A stretch of 64,000 nt of DNA from Oscarella lobularis (lineage: Eukaryota; Porifera; Homoscleromorpha; Homosclerophorida; Oscarellidae): NCBI RefSeq assembly GCF_947507565.1, contig NC_089178.1:3038001-3102000 (forward strand). The letters run 5' to 3'. The position numbers were made by a program, and so were the translations under genes. Shown here one piece after another: positions 48,657 to 59,121 of the stretch. Within the stretch, counting starts at the first letter, position 1. Each line of letters begins with the position of its first letter. The notes beneath the pieces are model-generated. The model ran no database searches and had not been told where the DNA came from. It worked only from the letters and a program-made list of their open reading frames with translations.

Positions 48657-49640
48657 TTATCGAAAGGAATGATAATCTAATCTACTTCGCACTTTCTTAC
48701 AGCCAGAAGATGAAAAGAGTTGCCTATCTTTGGGCCAGTAGTTGTGTTCATTGGCCACCGTATCCAGCAGGGCTTCTGTCACAAGCATATTGGCTTTTTT
48801 CATTTCCACTTCTATGCATTTCTTTACGTGCTGTCTTTCCAAAGGCAAAAATGGAACAATGTAGTCAATTGACTTCTTTTGTATCAGTTTTGAATGCCAC
48901 AAATCGCTGTTCTCTTCACTGATAACGTTATCGAGCTCTTTAGCATCAATTCCTTCCCGTTTAATTCCCTTTTCATACTGCTTCAATAGATACTCATTAA
49001 TTTTATCAGCTTGACTACTGCTTATAAAAATAAAGATCGATCGGCTGAAATTAGTGCCGTCTACGCTCGAATTCTGTTCAACAAAAGGATGAATGACGTC
49101 GATCAATTCTCGAGACAGCTCGTCCACCTCGTCAAAAATAAATAGAAATCGATCGCACTTTCGTCTAGCCGTCAAAATTTGATTTCTCAAATCAATCTTG
49201 TGAATTTCTTGGGCGTTTTTCAGCGGAAAGTGATGCGGAGCTATGATCTTAAAAACAAAATTGCTTTTCATTCCGCGTCGAAATAAGTGTTTGGCAACGA
49301 ATTCGCTCACATAGCTTTTACCGGTGCCACTCATTCCTTCGAACGAAAGAACGAGAGGTTTCGTCGCATTTTCGCTTAGATTCGCGTGATTGATCAGTGC
49401 TTTTGTTACCAAATCAATAGCAATGTGCTGGCCAAATACACGAGACTCTAAATCGGCTTTCAGACTGGTTTCATTTAGCCCGATCCACTTCGTTCCACGG
49501 CAGCATTCCCATACGCACTCCGCCTGATGATAGGCCCACGAGCTGAACGCTGCTGCTGCTGCTGCAATCGCTGGTTCGCATGCAGCAGGACAACAAGCAG
49601 AAACGAGAACGATCGCCGAGAGGAGCGACCGCATTCTCAT
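48657..49640 (-). CDS. Torsin AAA+ ATPase 2 with canonical Walker A serine
   Basis: Single exon, 327 residues from ATG 49640. Signal segment with Ala run (AIAAAAAAFSSW), ECCRGTKWIGLNETSL, Walker A GMSGTGKS at 102-109, Walker B FLFIFDEVDEL near 165-174, FIFISSS sensor 1, DYIVPFLPLERQHVKKC and C-terminal SSSGCKK. It shares about half its residues with torsin 1 by eye. The Walker A ends in Ser where torsins usually have Asn, and sensor 1 has Ser for Asn, so nucleotide handling may differ. It starts 42 bases from the divergent LAP1-like gene. Confidence 0.92.
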   Translation of the reverse strand: MRMRSLLSAIVLVSACCPAACEPAIAAAAAAFSSWAYHQAECVWECCRGTKWIGLNETSLKADLESRVFGQHIAIDLVTKALINHANLSENATKPLVLSFEGMSGTGKSYVSEFVAKHLFRRGMKSNFVFKIIAPHHFPLKNAQEIHKIDLRNQILTARRKCDRFLFIFDEVDELSRELIDVIHPFVEQNSSVDGTNFSRSIFIFISSSQADKINEYLLKQYEKGIKREGIDAKELDNVISEENSDLWHSKLIQKKSIDYIVPFLPLERQHVKKCIEVEMKKANMLVTEALLDTVANEHNYWPKDRQLFSSSGCKKVRSRLDYHSFR

Positions 49641-49682
49641 TCCCTAGCGCGCGCACTCTCTCCAAAAAAACGGACAAGAAAA
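49641..49682. promoter_or_regulatory. 42-base divergent promoter gap, torsin 2 / LAP1-like
   Basis: Only 42 bases separate the ATG of torsin 2 (minus) and the ATG of LAP1 (plus). The two genes must share core promoter sequence or use overlapping 5' ends. The gap includes GCGCGCGC-like and AAAAAAACGG stretches but no clear TATA box. Confidence 0.6.
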
Positions 49683-50938
49683 ATGAGTAAAGTCTACTAC
49701 AACTTGAGGAGCAGAAAAAGTGAGAAACATTACTGAGTGCTCAATAAGCTCTGACTGACGTTGTGCCAGACGCGAAGGACAAGGACCCGTACCGAGACTT
49801 GCATAGAGTAGGGCAGAGCAAAGTTGAAGAGAGGCGGTTTAGACTGATTTTTTTATTGTAATAGGAAGTTAAAGAGAAGTTATCTGATCTAGAAAATGAA
49901 AACGCTCGGTATCCGAATCTGGAAGATGAACAGCGTAGCTACTGTACATATACCGTAGTGCCTATGTAGGACGATCTCTGCTCTTTTACAGATAATCTCT
50001 CCAGTGACAGCACCTATCAAGCACCCAGCAGCATCACGGAAAGCAGCAGTGAAGAGACCAGTGATGCAAAAGAGTATCATATGAAGGAAGAGTCCAGTTC
50101 CACTGAGAACAATGAGAAATCCACAACACAGGGCGATGAAGAAGAAAGAAGTACTGTTGACGACAATACGAAATCGTCAACGAGAAAAAAAGAAATGGGA
50201 TGGGCGTGCATCTTGATACTGTGGACATGTTTAGTCGTCTTTTTTCTTCTAATGCTAAAACTAGGGCTAAACCAGAAAACAGAGAAGGCGGAGAAGACAA
50301 ACGATGAAATTCAACTAGAGCACTTTTTCAATGCTCTTCCACGACTGAGAAAGGACTTTCCGTCTCAAAGCGAACGATTGTGGAGAACAATACAAGCGAG
50401 AAGTACAAAGCATCTCGACAGCAGAACGCTTACTGGCCGTCCACTTGTCTTAATGATTGTCGCGCAGCCGAGCACATCCGTCACAGCCAGTTGTTTTGCC
50501 AAGAAACTAGCAGATATTCATTCACTCAGAGGACACAAGCTTTTCAATGGAAAAGACTTTGAGTCTCTTTCTGGGGCAGATGCAAAATTGAAGTTGGATG
50601 AAGAATTGAGACGAACGTTGGAAGAAGTCGATGCCAAAGCTATAGTTGTGGACTATATAGAATTGCTTCCGCCAAAGTCGCCGTTTCTCTTCTATTCTTA
50701 CTGCGATCAGTACGACAGTCCGTATGAAAGCGCTGTCATCATTTTCGTCGCTCACCTAAAACAGGAATTGAAAGGCGGCTTTTCTTTTTTAGACGCCGAG
50801 GCAGCGGTGGAGGATTTTCTCCTAAACGACATGTGGAGCAAACCTCCATATGACAAAGATGCCGTCGCTGCTCTCTTATCCCGAATCACCGATACCGTCC
50901 TCGTCGTGAATGAAGAACCGACACTTAATTGCACCTAG
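49683..50938 (+). CDS. LAP1/LULL1-type torsin activator (TOR1AIP homologue)
   Basis: I assemble exons starting MSKVYYNLRSRK (49683), then AKDKDPYRDLHRVGQSK, EVKEKLSDLENENARYPNLE, and a last exon from about 50003 (NLSSDSTYQAPSSITESSS). The YYNLRSRK start resembles the nucleoplasmic YYLRSR motif of LAP1. A Ser/Glu-rich region precedes one transmembrane helix (WACILILWTCLVVFFLLML, about 50200-50255). The luminal domain follows: RPLVLMIVAQPSTSVTASC, KAIVVDYIELLPPKSPFLFY, SYCDQYDSPYESAVIIFVAH and ALLSRITDTVLVV; the Arg in LLSRI corresponds to the arginine finger that completes the torsin active site. Ends LNCT, TAG 50936-50938. The luminal fold is AAA+-like without nucleotide-binding motifs. The family call is strong. 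Confidence 0.9.
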
Positions 50939-51115
50939 TATACAACTTCGTGACGGACGTGTACTGTTTGTGACTGTGATATGTTTTTTTTACTTGCTGA
51001 ACGTAGACACTTGCTTGAATAAGATTGCGAGGGTAGTGTATTACTGAGTACAATAACTTAAAATTGCAATATACCAGCGAGCGCGCAGGAAGGCTAAAGA
51101 AAACAGATCAAGGCA

Positions 51116-54100
51116 TTAGTAGACAACCAACTCAGCATGGGAATGAAGTTCGTGCATGATGCTGTGCTCAGATGGTTCCACCAAATTTCCACTGAAAAAA
51201 AAACAGTTTGACTTCATAGGTACAATAAAGGACGCCGTTCAAACCGAAATGCTCGATGTATGTAAAAATTCCTGTCCGTTGTCGTTCCAGCTGACGGCTC
51301 TGTCGTTTGGATGCTTGTTGTTTGGACGCCCGGTACTACATTAACCCTGGAAAAAGTTTCGTCGCCCTACAACGCAGCTCTATCACTAGAAGGACGTTCT
51401 AAATTGAAAGAACGAACCACGCTAGTTATGCGACGGCCCGTTTGATCAATTTTCAGTTCATCCCACTTTGAGATAAACGCCTGCCAGAGCTGCGTCACAA
51501 AAACAACTAAATCTCCATGGAATTTTACCTCCAAAACTAGAGCAATAAAAAGGTTGGCACAGACGACGGCCGAGGTAAACCACCAAGCAATAAAATAGAG
51601 TTGTGCCCACCTAAAAAAAATTATTAAAACCCTCGACTGATGTCTCTTGTGTCACTCACGGACTGACAGCATATGAGTAAGCTTCCAAAAATACTGACCA
51701 GTTATTGACAACCATTACATCCCAGAGAACGACGAGAGAAGACTAGAAAGAAATAAACCGCTACTAGAAGAGCTACGTGCGCATTCGATTACAGCAAAGT
51801 CGTCAAAATTGTTAGGAAAGTAGTGCAAGTTTTCGTACGTTCCGCACTGGCTCAATCGCGTTCCCCTAAGAATAATAATCCTCTCAGTGAGTCACCACAC
51901 AATAGAGTCAAAGGAAGAGCAGACTTGCGGATGTGATGCATGTCACTAAACTTGGGGACGTTTCCTAGGCACTGCATGCCGAGTATAGCAAAGAAGTAGT
52001 AGGCCACCACAAGGATGCCCATAAATGGTGCGAGGCTTTTTACAAGATCAGCCAGAGTTCCGGTTATGACTCGCAGCATCTAGAAACGCACCAGGACATG
52101 GAGAAATATGTATACAACTGACTAGCTGGGCCTACCTTTATGTGAGGAATCACACGCAGAAGACGTACCATGATGAGAATGTTGACAATTCTGTACAAAT
52201 CCCAGAGAGAAAGACTATGTAACGCCGCGCTGTTAGCGCGACGATGACTAGGAGGAAACTCTTCCATATTACGAAGAAACGACGGCACGGATAGTCTTAC
52301 GCAAAGGGAAATCGATCAACACTAAATATCACTATCTGAACGACCTAGAGTGAGGAGACAAATAGTTACAACAAAATTCTTAAGCTGACTACTAGAGTAC
52401 CATCATCCCCACAGCAACAACGCCATCATAAATATTTCCCTGAGAATATAAAAAAGTTGCGTATGGAAACAAAAAAAAAGACGTGCACTGAGTCACCTTG
52501 TTTGACGCATATTCTCTTGGTCCCAGGAAGCACAACATGAAAAGCTGAGAAACGAAATAAACAAGTGTTACGGTGGCGCTTCACATTCGCTTTACCTGCT
52601 CAAAGAAGTAGTAAAAAATAAATGACATGTTGACAATCTGTTCAAAATCAAATAATCCAAATTTCAATGAACAACGTAACGCCTCACGGCCAGTGTCGAA
52701 TCGTCGTGAGCCATATTAGAGTCGTACTCGCGTACGAGTTCCAACTGTGCGAAAAAGCGGAATTTGACGCAGAGAATAATTTTAATTGCGTTCTTACTGT
52801 TATAACAAAGCAGTTGGCAATAGTTACAATATTTTGAAACCATTTATACCATCTGCTACGGATGACCTTCTGAGCTACTCGAACAACGGATTTTTGCGAC
52901 AACGTAAAGTCTCTCCTATCCTACAACACGAAAAGCAAGGTAAACCAATGTCTATAGGCAAACGTAGTCACTAACGTCCACAAATTGGGATGGATCGAGA
53001 TAGAGCGTGTCAAAATAGTCTCTAAATTCGACGTATGTCATACGATTTGACTCCCACTTGTGAAGATTCTTATAGACAAATAAATTAGAACAGTAGACTT
53101 TTTTAGTAGTCACTACTGACCTGGTGCATTTTAGGTTCGTATTGTTTAGGTAGTCTAATTCTATTCACTACCTGTTTGACCAGCGCCAAATCAACCGTAT
53201 CACTAGATCAAATCAAAGGATAGATGATGGGGGGTATAGAAGAGAAATTCAGCTGCAGTACATTCGCTCCTTTGCTGGCGAATTAAGACGGCTGCTTTTC
53301 AATACTTCGAACGCAGCTCTCACCCCAACGCGTCGCCGAAAGAAACTTCCTTGCAGAGAACTCTACAGTATCAAGAGTAAATCAAAGAACCCCCCCAAAA
53401 CGGCTTTTTGTTTGACATACAGCAAGGTATCCTCTGAATTGGTTATAAATTACCGCAGTCAACAAATTAAGCAATAAATAGAGACCTGGAGAAGAGAATT
53501 GAGCTCGTCTACAAGTACAGTATTATTAATTACCAATAGCAAGATAAACGATGAAATAAAGAGCGTAAAGACGGTGCTCTCTATACGCGGGAATCATGAC
53601 TGCAGAAGAGTTCAAGTTTAGACGCAAATACAAAGACCGGGACGGAATAGATCACACCGTCTGGATTGTTGGCCGTCGTAAGCAAGACGAGAAGACTGAT
53701 CATAGATGTCTCCAACGTCTGGAAATATTTGTGAGCTTCGGATCTCAACGTGACGTTGTGTGTTTTATTGTGCTGAGTCTATATAGGAAGGAACGAACGT
53801 AGGCAAGAACCTCTAATCAACAAGAAAACTCACGTAGTAACAGTGAAATTGAGTAGAATTATGATGATGAGGTGCATTAGCAGACGAGTGATTGGTCCCG
53901 TTATGAGAACTCTCTGGACCTTGCGATCGCTGTTTTGGCCCGCATCAATTACAAAGAAAGGACGCAAATTTATCAGTTTTTTTACGTCGTGAAAGAGAAG
54001 CATGCCGATCATGGTGAAAAAATAGATGTGCAATAGAAGCAAAAACATCACGCTAAATAAAGAAATTCATTAGAATATTTTCAAACTTGGTCTTTTTTAC

Positions 54101-55118
54101 CTCATTATCTGTGGAACCGTTTTGCTTAGAGATTTTAACTAAAAATAAAAAAGCGTATTAGTTTGAAAAGGTAGCATACGGTTGCACTCTACAGTTTTCT
54201 TCATCAGAGTAGAATAATGTAATAAGAATACTGGACGAAATATTCTTCTCCATCTGGTCACGTGAGCAATCTAAACTAGATTATTAGATCAAGCTCGCTC
54301 TTACAAGAAATACAACCTCTCGACAATCCGTGCCAACTGTGACCATCCAGTCAATAATAGATATTATTATTACAGTAAAGTACAAAATGTGCCAAGCCTT
54401 TCGAATAAAACGTCTCATTCCCAAGAGATAGCCCTACATCAAAAATAGTAAAATGAATCTTTTTTAGTGAAGAGAGGAGAGGAGAAACCTTGACTGTAGC
54501 ATCAATTAGAAAGATAAAAAGACACACGAATTCGATGGCCTCCGTCGTTCCACAAGGTGGAGTGTATCGTTTAGCACAGGCAGGATCAGACGATGCACTG
54601 ATGATAGATAAATTATGGCATTATAAATTGTCAACAGAAAAACCGGTGGCACTGCACCTTATAGACGACGGCCTTTCGAAAAAAGTCAAGAGAAAAATGA
54701 CGGCAATAGAAATACCGATCAACCTCAAAAAAACGGACTGTATTTTTGAAAATTGGGCCACCTGCCCAAGCACCCTACCATTGAACGGGACGAGAGTAAT
54801 AGATTCCGTAGAGTTTCAGAGAAGCGCTGTCGATTTTGTGATGAATAGCGCGATACTGGAGAACGATCGGGGTTTTTTTTTTTACATTGTGGGAAATTTT
54901 TGTTCCGGTTTCCACTTTACCTGGATTGCATCATCGATAAACGTAACGGCTTGTTTCAAGCGTAAGTCGTCTGGAGTGCACAGAAAATAGCGTAGCGCCT
55001 ACAAAATCGATCGCTGAGTTGTTGACCCACCGATCGTATTTCTGTTTCGAGGAGTTCGTTTTCCTCGTCGCCAGGCGATCAGCGGTTTATGGTCGCCTTC
55101 GCTTCCAGAGTCAGACAT
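51116..55118 (-). CDS. Two-pore channel (TPC), TPCN2-like
   Basis: Many short exons. The N-terminal part reads RLKQAVTFIDDAIQ|YRAIHHKIDSASLKLY, then a first helix (SVFLRLIGISIAVIFLLTFF) with ERPSS, PPCGTTEAIEFVCLFIFLID and GYLLGMRRFIRKAWH with IDWMVTVGTDC, matching domain I S1-S3 of TPC channels. The linker has MTYVEFRDYFDTLYLDPSQF. Domain II includes RWYKWFQNIVTIANCFVITV, a voltage-sensor segment MVRLLRVIPHIK near 52160 and ITGTLADLVKSLAPFMGILV, YYFFAILGMQCLG. It ends HSHAELVVY (TAA 51118-51116). TPCs conduct Na+ or Ca2+ from endolysosomes, gated by PI(3,5)P2 or NAADP. The QYRxIxHK block favours TPCN2. The ATG at 55118 (MSDSGSEGDHKPLIAW) is likely but its join to the next exon is unclear. 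Confidence 0.85.
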
Positions 55119-55270
55119 AAGAAAAAGGGGATCGCCGTCGGACTCCGTCGTGTCGTGAAGTAGGAGGAGGCACGAGTACAGTCACGAGATTTATACAGTG
55201 ACGCACCTACACCTACGTAGAGACACGCGGCTGACAAAAAAAATGCGCACAGGGCGGGGTTTCAAAAACT

Positions 55271-56477
55271 TCAGAGTCTGGACAGCGCTCCTCCGGCTGC
55301 CACGATCGTTTCGCCGGTGATGTAAGACGACTCGTCGCTGCACAAGAACGAAGCCAATCCACTGACATCAGCTGTGGTACCAATTCTGCGGCGAGACTGA
55401 ATATATGAGGGCGTGTACAACGATGCTAAGACTGTACCGTTTGAGAGGCAATTGCTGTTCAAATTTCTCCTTTTCTTCCGGGATAGACCAGAGCTAGGAA
55501 GAAATCATGATGTGTCGCATATGCGAGTCCAATGTGTTAGGGTTATTGATTTTTTACTGCCTGACTAAAACGCGTTTTGATCAGACCAGGAGCAATGCAA
55601 TTGACTCGAATAGCTGGGCCAAGTTCTCTTGCCATCACCTTTGTCAGTCCAATCAAAGCCGTTTTGGTGACAGAATATGGTCCAAGGCCCTGAAAATTAT
55701 TATAAACATTGCTGATATGCCTTAGTCTTGCGCGTCACTTCGAATGACGAAAATCCGGCTATAGATGAAATGTAAATAATGGTACCACCTCTATTTGTAA
55801 CATTCGTTCCTTATACTAAGCAATATTGTCTCTGCTTTACCCTGCTGCTTCAATGTGGGGTGCAGCCAATCCGGTTAGTGATGCTGCAGATATAACATTG
55901 ACGTCAAATAACTAAATTAGACAAATCGAGCATAAAAATAAGAGACCTGGTACCACCAACCTTGGTCCAAACTTCATCGGAAGTCTACAAATAAATTATC
56001 AGGTGCATGTTGAATAGCTAACTAAATAAATACATTCAAGACGTGACCAAAGACGGGATTAACAGCAGCGTTGGAAACTAAGATGTCCAACTTGCCATAT
56101 GCATCGATAGCCTAGTACAAACATAGCAACATGCATTATTAAAATTTTGATTTCTGCAACCTTTTTTATTAGATTTTCTCTGTCTGTGCTCTTTCCCACG
56201 TGACATGGTATTCCAGTCACCTCTAGATTTTCTTCTTGGAATTGTTGCACGCATCTTTTTACATTTTCCTAACAATCCAGCTGAAAACTCGAAAGCTACT
56301 TGCTCGCGGAGCACCTGCTTTCTGCTACTGATAACGACCTTGGCTCCATCTACGGCAAGCCGTCGAGCAATAGCAAATCCAATACTAAATGAGTGTTATA
56401 TTGTATACAGGCAAATAATCACTCTACCCTTCTGTCGACGCAGTCACTACAGCGACCTTTCCAGCGAGTTTCTTCAT
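55271..56477 (-). CDS. DHRS4: DHRS4-type short-chain dehydrogenase/reductase
   Basis: Start MKKLAGKVAVVTASTEG joined to IGFAIARRLAVDGAKVVI: an NADP(H)-binding Rossmann TxxxxGIG motif. The catalytic pair is in GPYSVTKTALIGLTKVMA (YxxxK). Intermediate exons include YGKLDILVSNAAVNP-like sequence. The C-terminal exon reads RRIGTTADVSGLASFLCSDE, SSYITGETIVAAGG and ends ALSRL, with SRL as a peroxisomal targeting signal as in animal DHRS4. DHRS4 reduces carbonyls, including retinal. Stop TGA 55273-55271. Roughly eight exons. It diverges from the monooxygenase gene over 127 bases. Confidence 0.88.
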
Positions 56478-56604
56478 TCTTGTCAAGTTGTGTGTGCAAT
56501 TGGTGGATCGCGGACCTCGTGATCAAGACCCGTAGGTGACACTCCTACTGTTTCCGCAGAGGTCACGCCTCTTCTGCAGAGGTCACGGCTTGATAGTCTC
56601 AGTC
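56478..56604. promoter_or_regulatory. Divergent promoter region, DHRS4 / copper monooxygenase
   Basis: 127 bases between start codons, with a repeated CTTCTGCAGAGGTCACG/TTCCGCAGAGGTCACG pair near 56550-56588. The direct repeat of AGAGGTCACG contains the nuclear-receptor half-site AGGTCA twice. Regulation by a nuclear receptor is possible but inferred. Confidence 0.45.
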
Positions 56605-59070
56605 ATGAGAACCGTCTTCTTTCTCTTTGCTTGCGTTGTCTTAGCAAGCACCTCTGCATCCCTAAGTCGAAAATACGATTTTAGCGTCAGCTTGGATGAT
56701 GCCAACACTGTCTGGCTTCATTGGACGGTCGACCACGTCATGGGCATAATCAACATCGGCATCGAAGCGAAAACGACCGGATGGATCGGATTCGGCTTAT
56801 CGCCAACCGGACAAATGCCCGATTCAGACATCGTCACAGGTTGGGTAAAAGATGGCAAAGGCTTTCTTCAGGCAAGTGAAAAATCAATAATCGATTGCAA
56901 TTAACTAATTGATTGATTATTAGGATCGTCATTCGTTGGGCAGGTCTCTTCCGCCGATCGATCCCAAGCAGAACGTTGAGCTAGTTGCGGCGACAGAAGA
57001 CAATATGATGACGGTGCTCGAGTTCACGCGAAAAATTCGTGCCTGTGAGCCCAATGACGCCGACGTTCCCGTACGAGAAAATTCAATTATTTCGGTCTAT
57101 TTGCTGCTGTATGTTTGTTTTGTTAGCCTGGCACTTCGAACGTGATCTGGGCATATCATCATGAAGACCCTGATACTATCAATGGACTGATGCAGCATCA
57201 GAAAATGGGCGGAAAGAGCGTCAATTTGCTGAGCGGACGTACTGTGAAACCGTTTCCGAGTGGGACTCCAACCTTTGATGTGAAAACAAACAATGTTAGA
57301 CAAACAAATGCGAGTTTGCTTCTGGTCTTATTTACCTATCTGTTCAGCTTACAGTTCCATCTGACGCTACGACGTACTGGTGCAAGCCAGTGAAATTGCC
57401 CGTTCTACCAGAAGGAGGCTACTTGCTTGGAGTAAATTTTCCTTCTTCTAGATTTTGACGATTGATGGTTAATTTAGTTTAAACCAATTATTGGTCACAA
57501 AGCCATCGTTCATCACATGCTTGTCTATCGATGCGACACCGCTAAAAATTATCTTGATCAAGAAGGCGTATGCGGCACACGTGATAATAACATTAAACGT
57601 TGTTGGGGCGTCAGTGCTATTGGAGCGTGGGCAGTCGGTGGCAAGGTTTTCTATTTCTATTCTGGAGAGAGTAGGTGTACTGAACCTTTTTTTCTTAGGA
57701 GATACATTTTCCAGATGATGTTGGCATTCCCTTCAGTGGAAAGGACGGCGTTCAATACGTGATGATTGGACTGCACTACAACAATGTCGATATGAGATCA
57801 GGTGAGAGAAGAGCGTAACCAATTTCTTTTTGCTAGCTTCAGTGTATGACAGATTACGTCGACTCGTCCGGGTTCAAATTCTACTATACGACAAAGAAAC
57901 CCAAACAACTCGGATCTTTGCTCGAATTCGGTCAAATTGTATCGTCCTTGACTTTTTTTGTTCCTCCCGGATTGCCAAAGGCTACACTGAAATCGTATTG
58001 CTCATCGCAGTGCACCAACGCCGTAATTTTTCCTCGTCGTACTGTAGCCAATTCATCCTCGTTTTAGGGAATTCCGTCTGGAGGCTCGACGGTTTTTTCT
58101 GTGTTTTTTCACTCTCATACCGCTGGTGTTGCCATTCGGCTTAGGCAGTTTCGCAATGGCCAAGACCTAGGGTACATCGCTCACAACGAGCACTACGATT
58201 TCAACTATCAGGTGAGCTCATTCAAATGCTACTCTCGCAATGTCAACTCTTCTATATAGGATTTTGTGACTCCTCTGAGAAATGTCACGATTCTGCCTGT
58301 AAAGAAGGCCTTTGCTTCTCATTAATTAAAAACGTTTTGAATCCTAAAGGGGTTTTTTCTTAGGGCGATTCGTTTCAGACCGAATGCGTTTACGATACAT
58401 CAAAAAGGACAAAGTTGACCGTGGTAAGTCTGACTTTTGATTTCACGTACACCGCAACAAAAACCGGCACGGCGTGCTTGTGTACGTAGGCAGGTCTTAG
58501 CACGACAGACGAAATGTGTCTGGCTTATACGATTATCTATCCGGCTGCTACTGTTCAATCCTGCGTGAGCGAAATTCCATCAGCTGCTCTAGCCGATCTA
58601 ACCGAGAAAGCAGATAGGCATTGATTAAATCATTCGGTCCCTTAGAACGCGACTATTAACAATTTGTTTTCTAGCCAAGGCTGGGGAAGCTTTTTTGGAA
58701 GTGATAGCAATGGACTCCGGCAAGCATTACTCACTCTCAATTTCTCCAAACCCGGCGCTGACGCCGCGTATCTTGATTATTTTGCTTCAAAGGACAGAAA
58801 GATTCAGTGTACAGGCGTCGAACACAGCGCCATAATCGTACCAATTCAAATATACACATTTCAATTGATTCAAACTGTTTTCTTTAGACGGAGCAAACAG
58901 TGACCATTCCCAACGTGCCAGCGGAGCCCGCGCCCGTCAGACCGCAATGCAAAAATACCCTCAATCAACCGCCAACAATTGCACCCATTTCTGCCTCTAC
59001 CCCTACCCCAAGTTCAGCAGCAAGAGTCGAATACGGGTTCTTACTGCTGCTGTTCCTGCTGGTCGTCTAA
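56605..59070 (+). CDS. DBH/MOXD1-like copper-dependent monooxygenase with DOMON domain
   Basis: Start MRTVFFLFACVVLASTSA is a signal peptide; an in-frame ATG at 56536 is less likely. Then comes a DOMON domain (ANTVWLHWTVDH, GWIGFGLSPTGQMPDSDIV) and two copper type II monooxygenase domains: KPIIGHKAIVHHMLVY (CuA His pair), YVMIGLHYNN (third His), SHSHTAGVAIR (CuB HxH), GDSFQTECVYDTSKRT and STTDEMCLAYTIIYPA (CuB Met). All copper ligands seen are intact. The C-terminus is Pro/Thr-rich with a hydrophobic end (YGFLLLLFLLVV), so the protein may be GPI- or membrane-anchored. About twelve exons. Family members hydroxylate dopamine-like or other substrates; the substrate here is unknown. Confidence 0.9.
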
Positions 59071-59121
59071 GACTAACGTTTTTGATAAATGTTTGCGCTC
59101 GTTGATTATGTTTGTTTTTTT

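Noticed and set aside
54490-54990. 166-codon plus-strand open frame
   Set aside because: It is antisense to clear two-pore-channel exons (ERPSS, CGTTEAIEF and others) on the minus strand.
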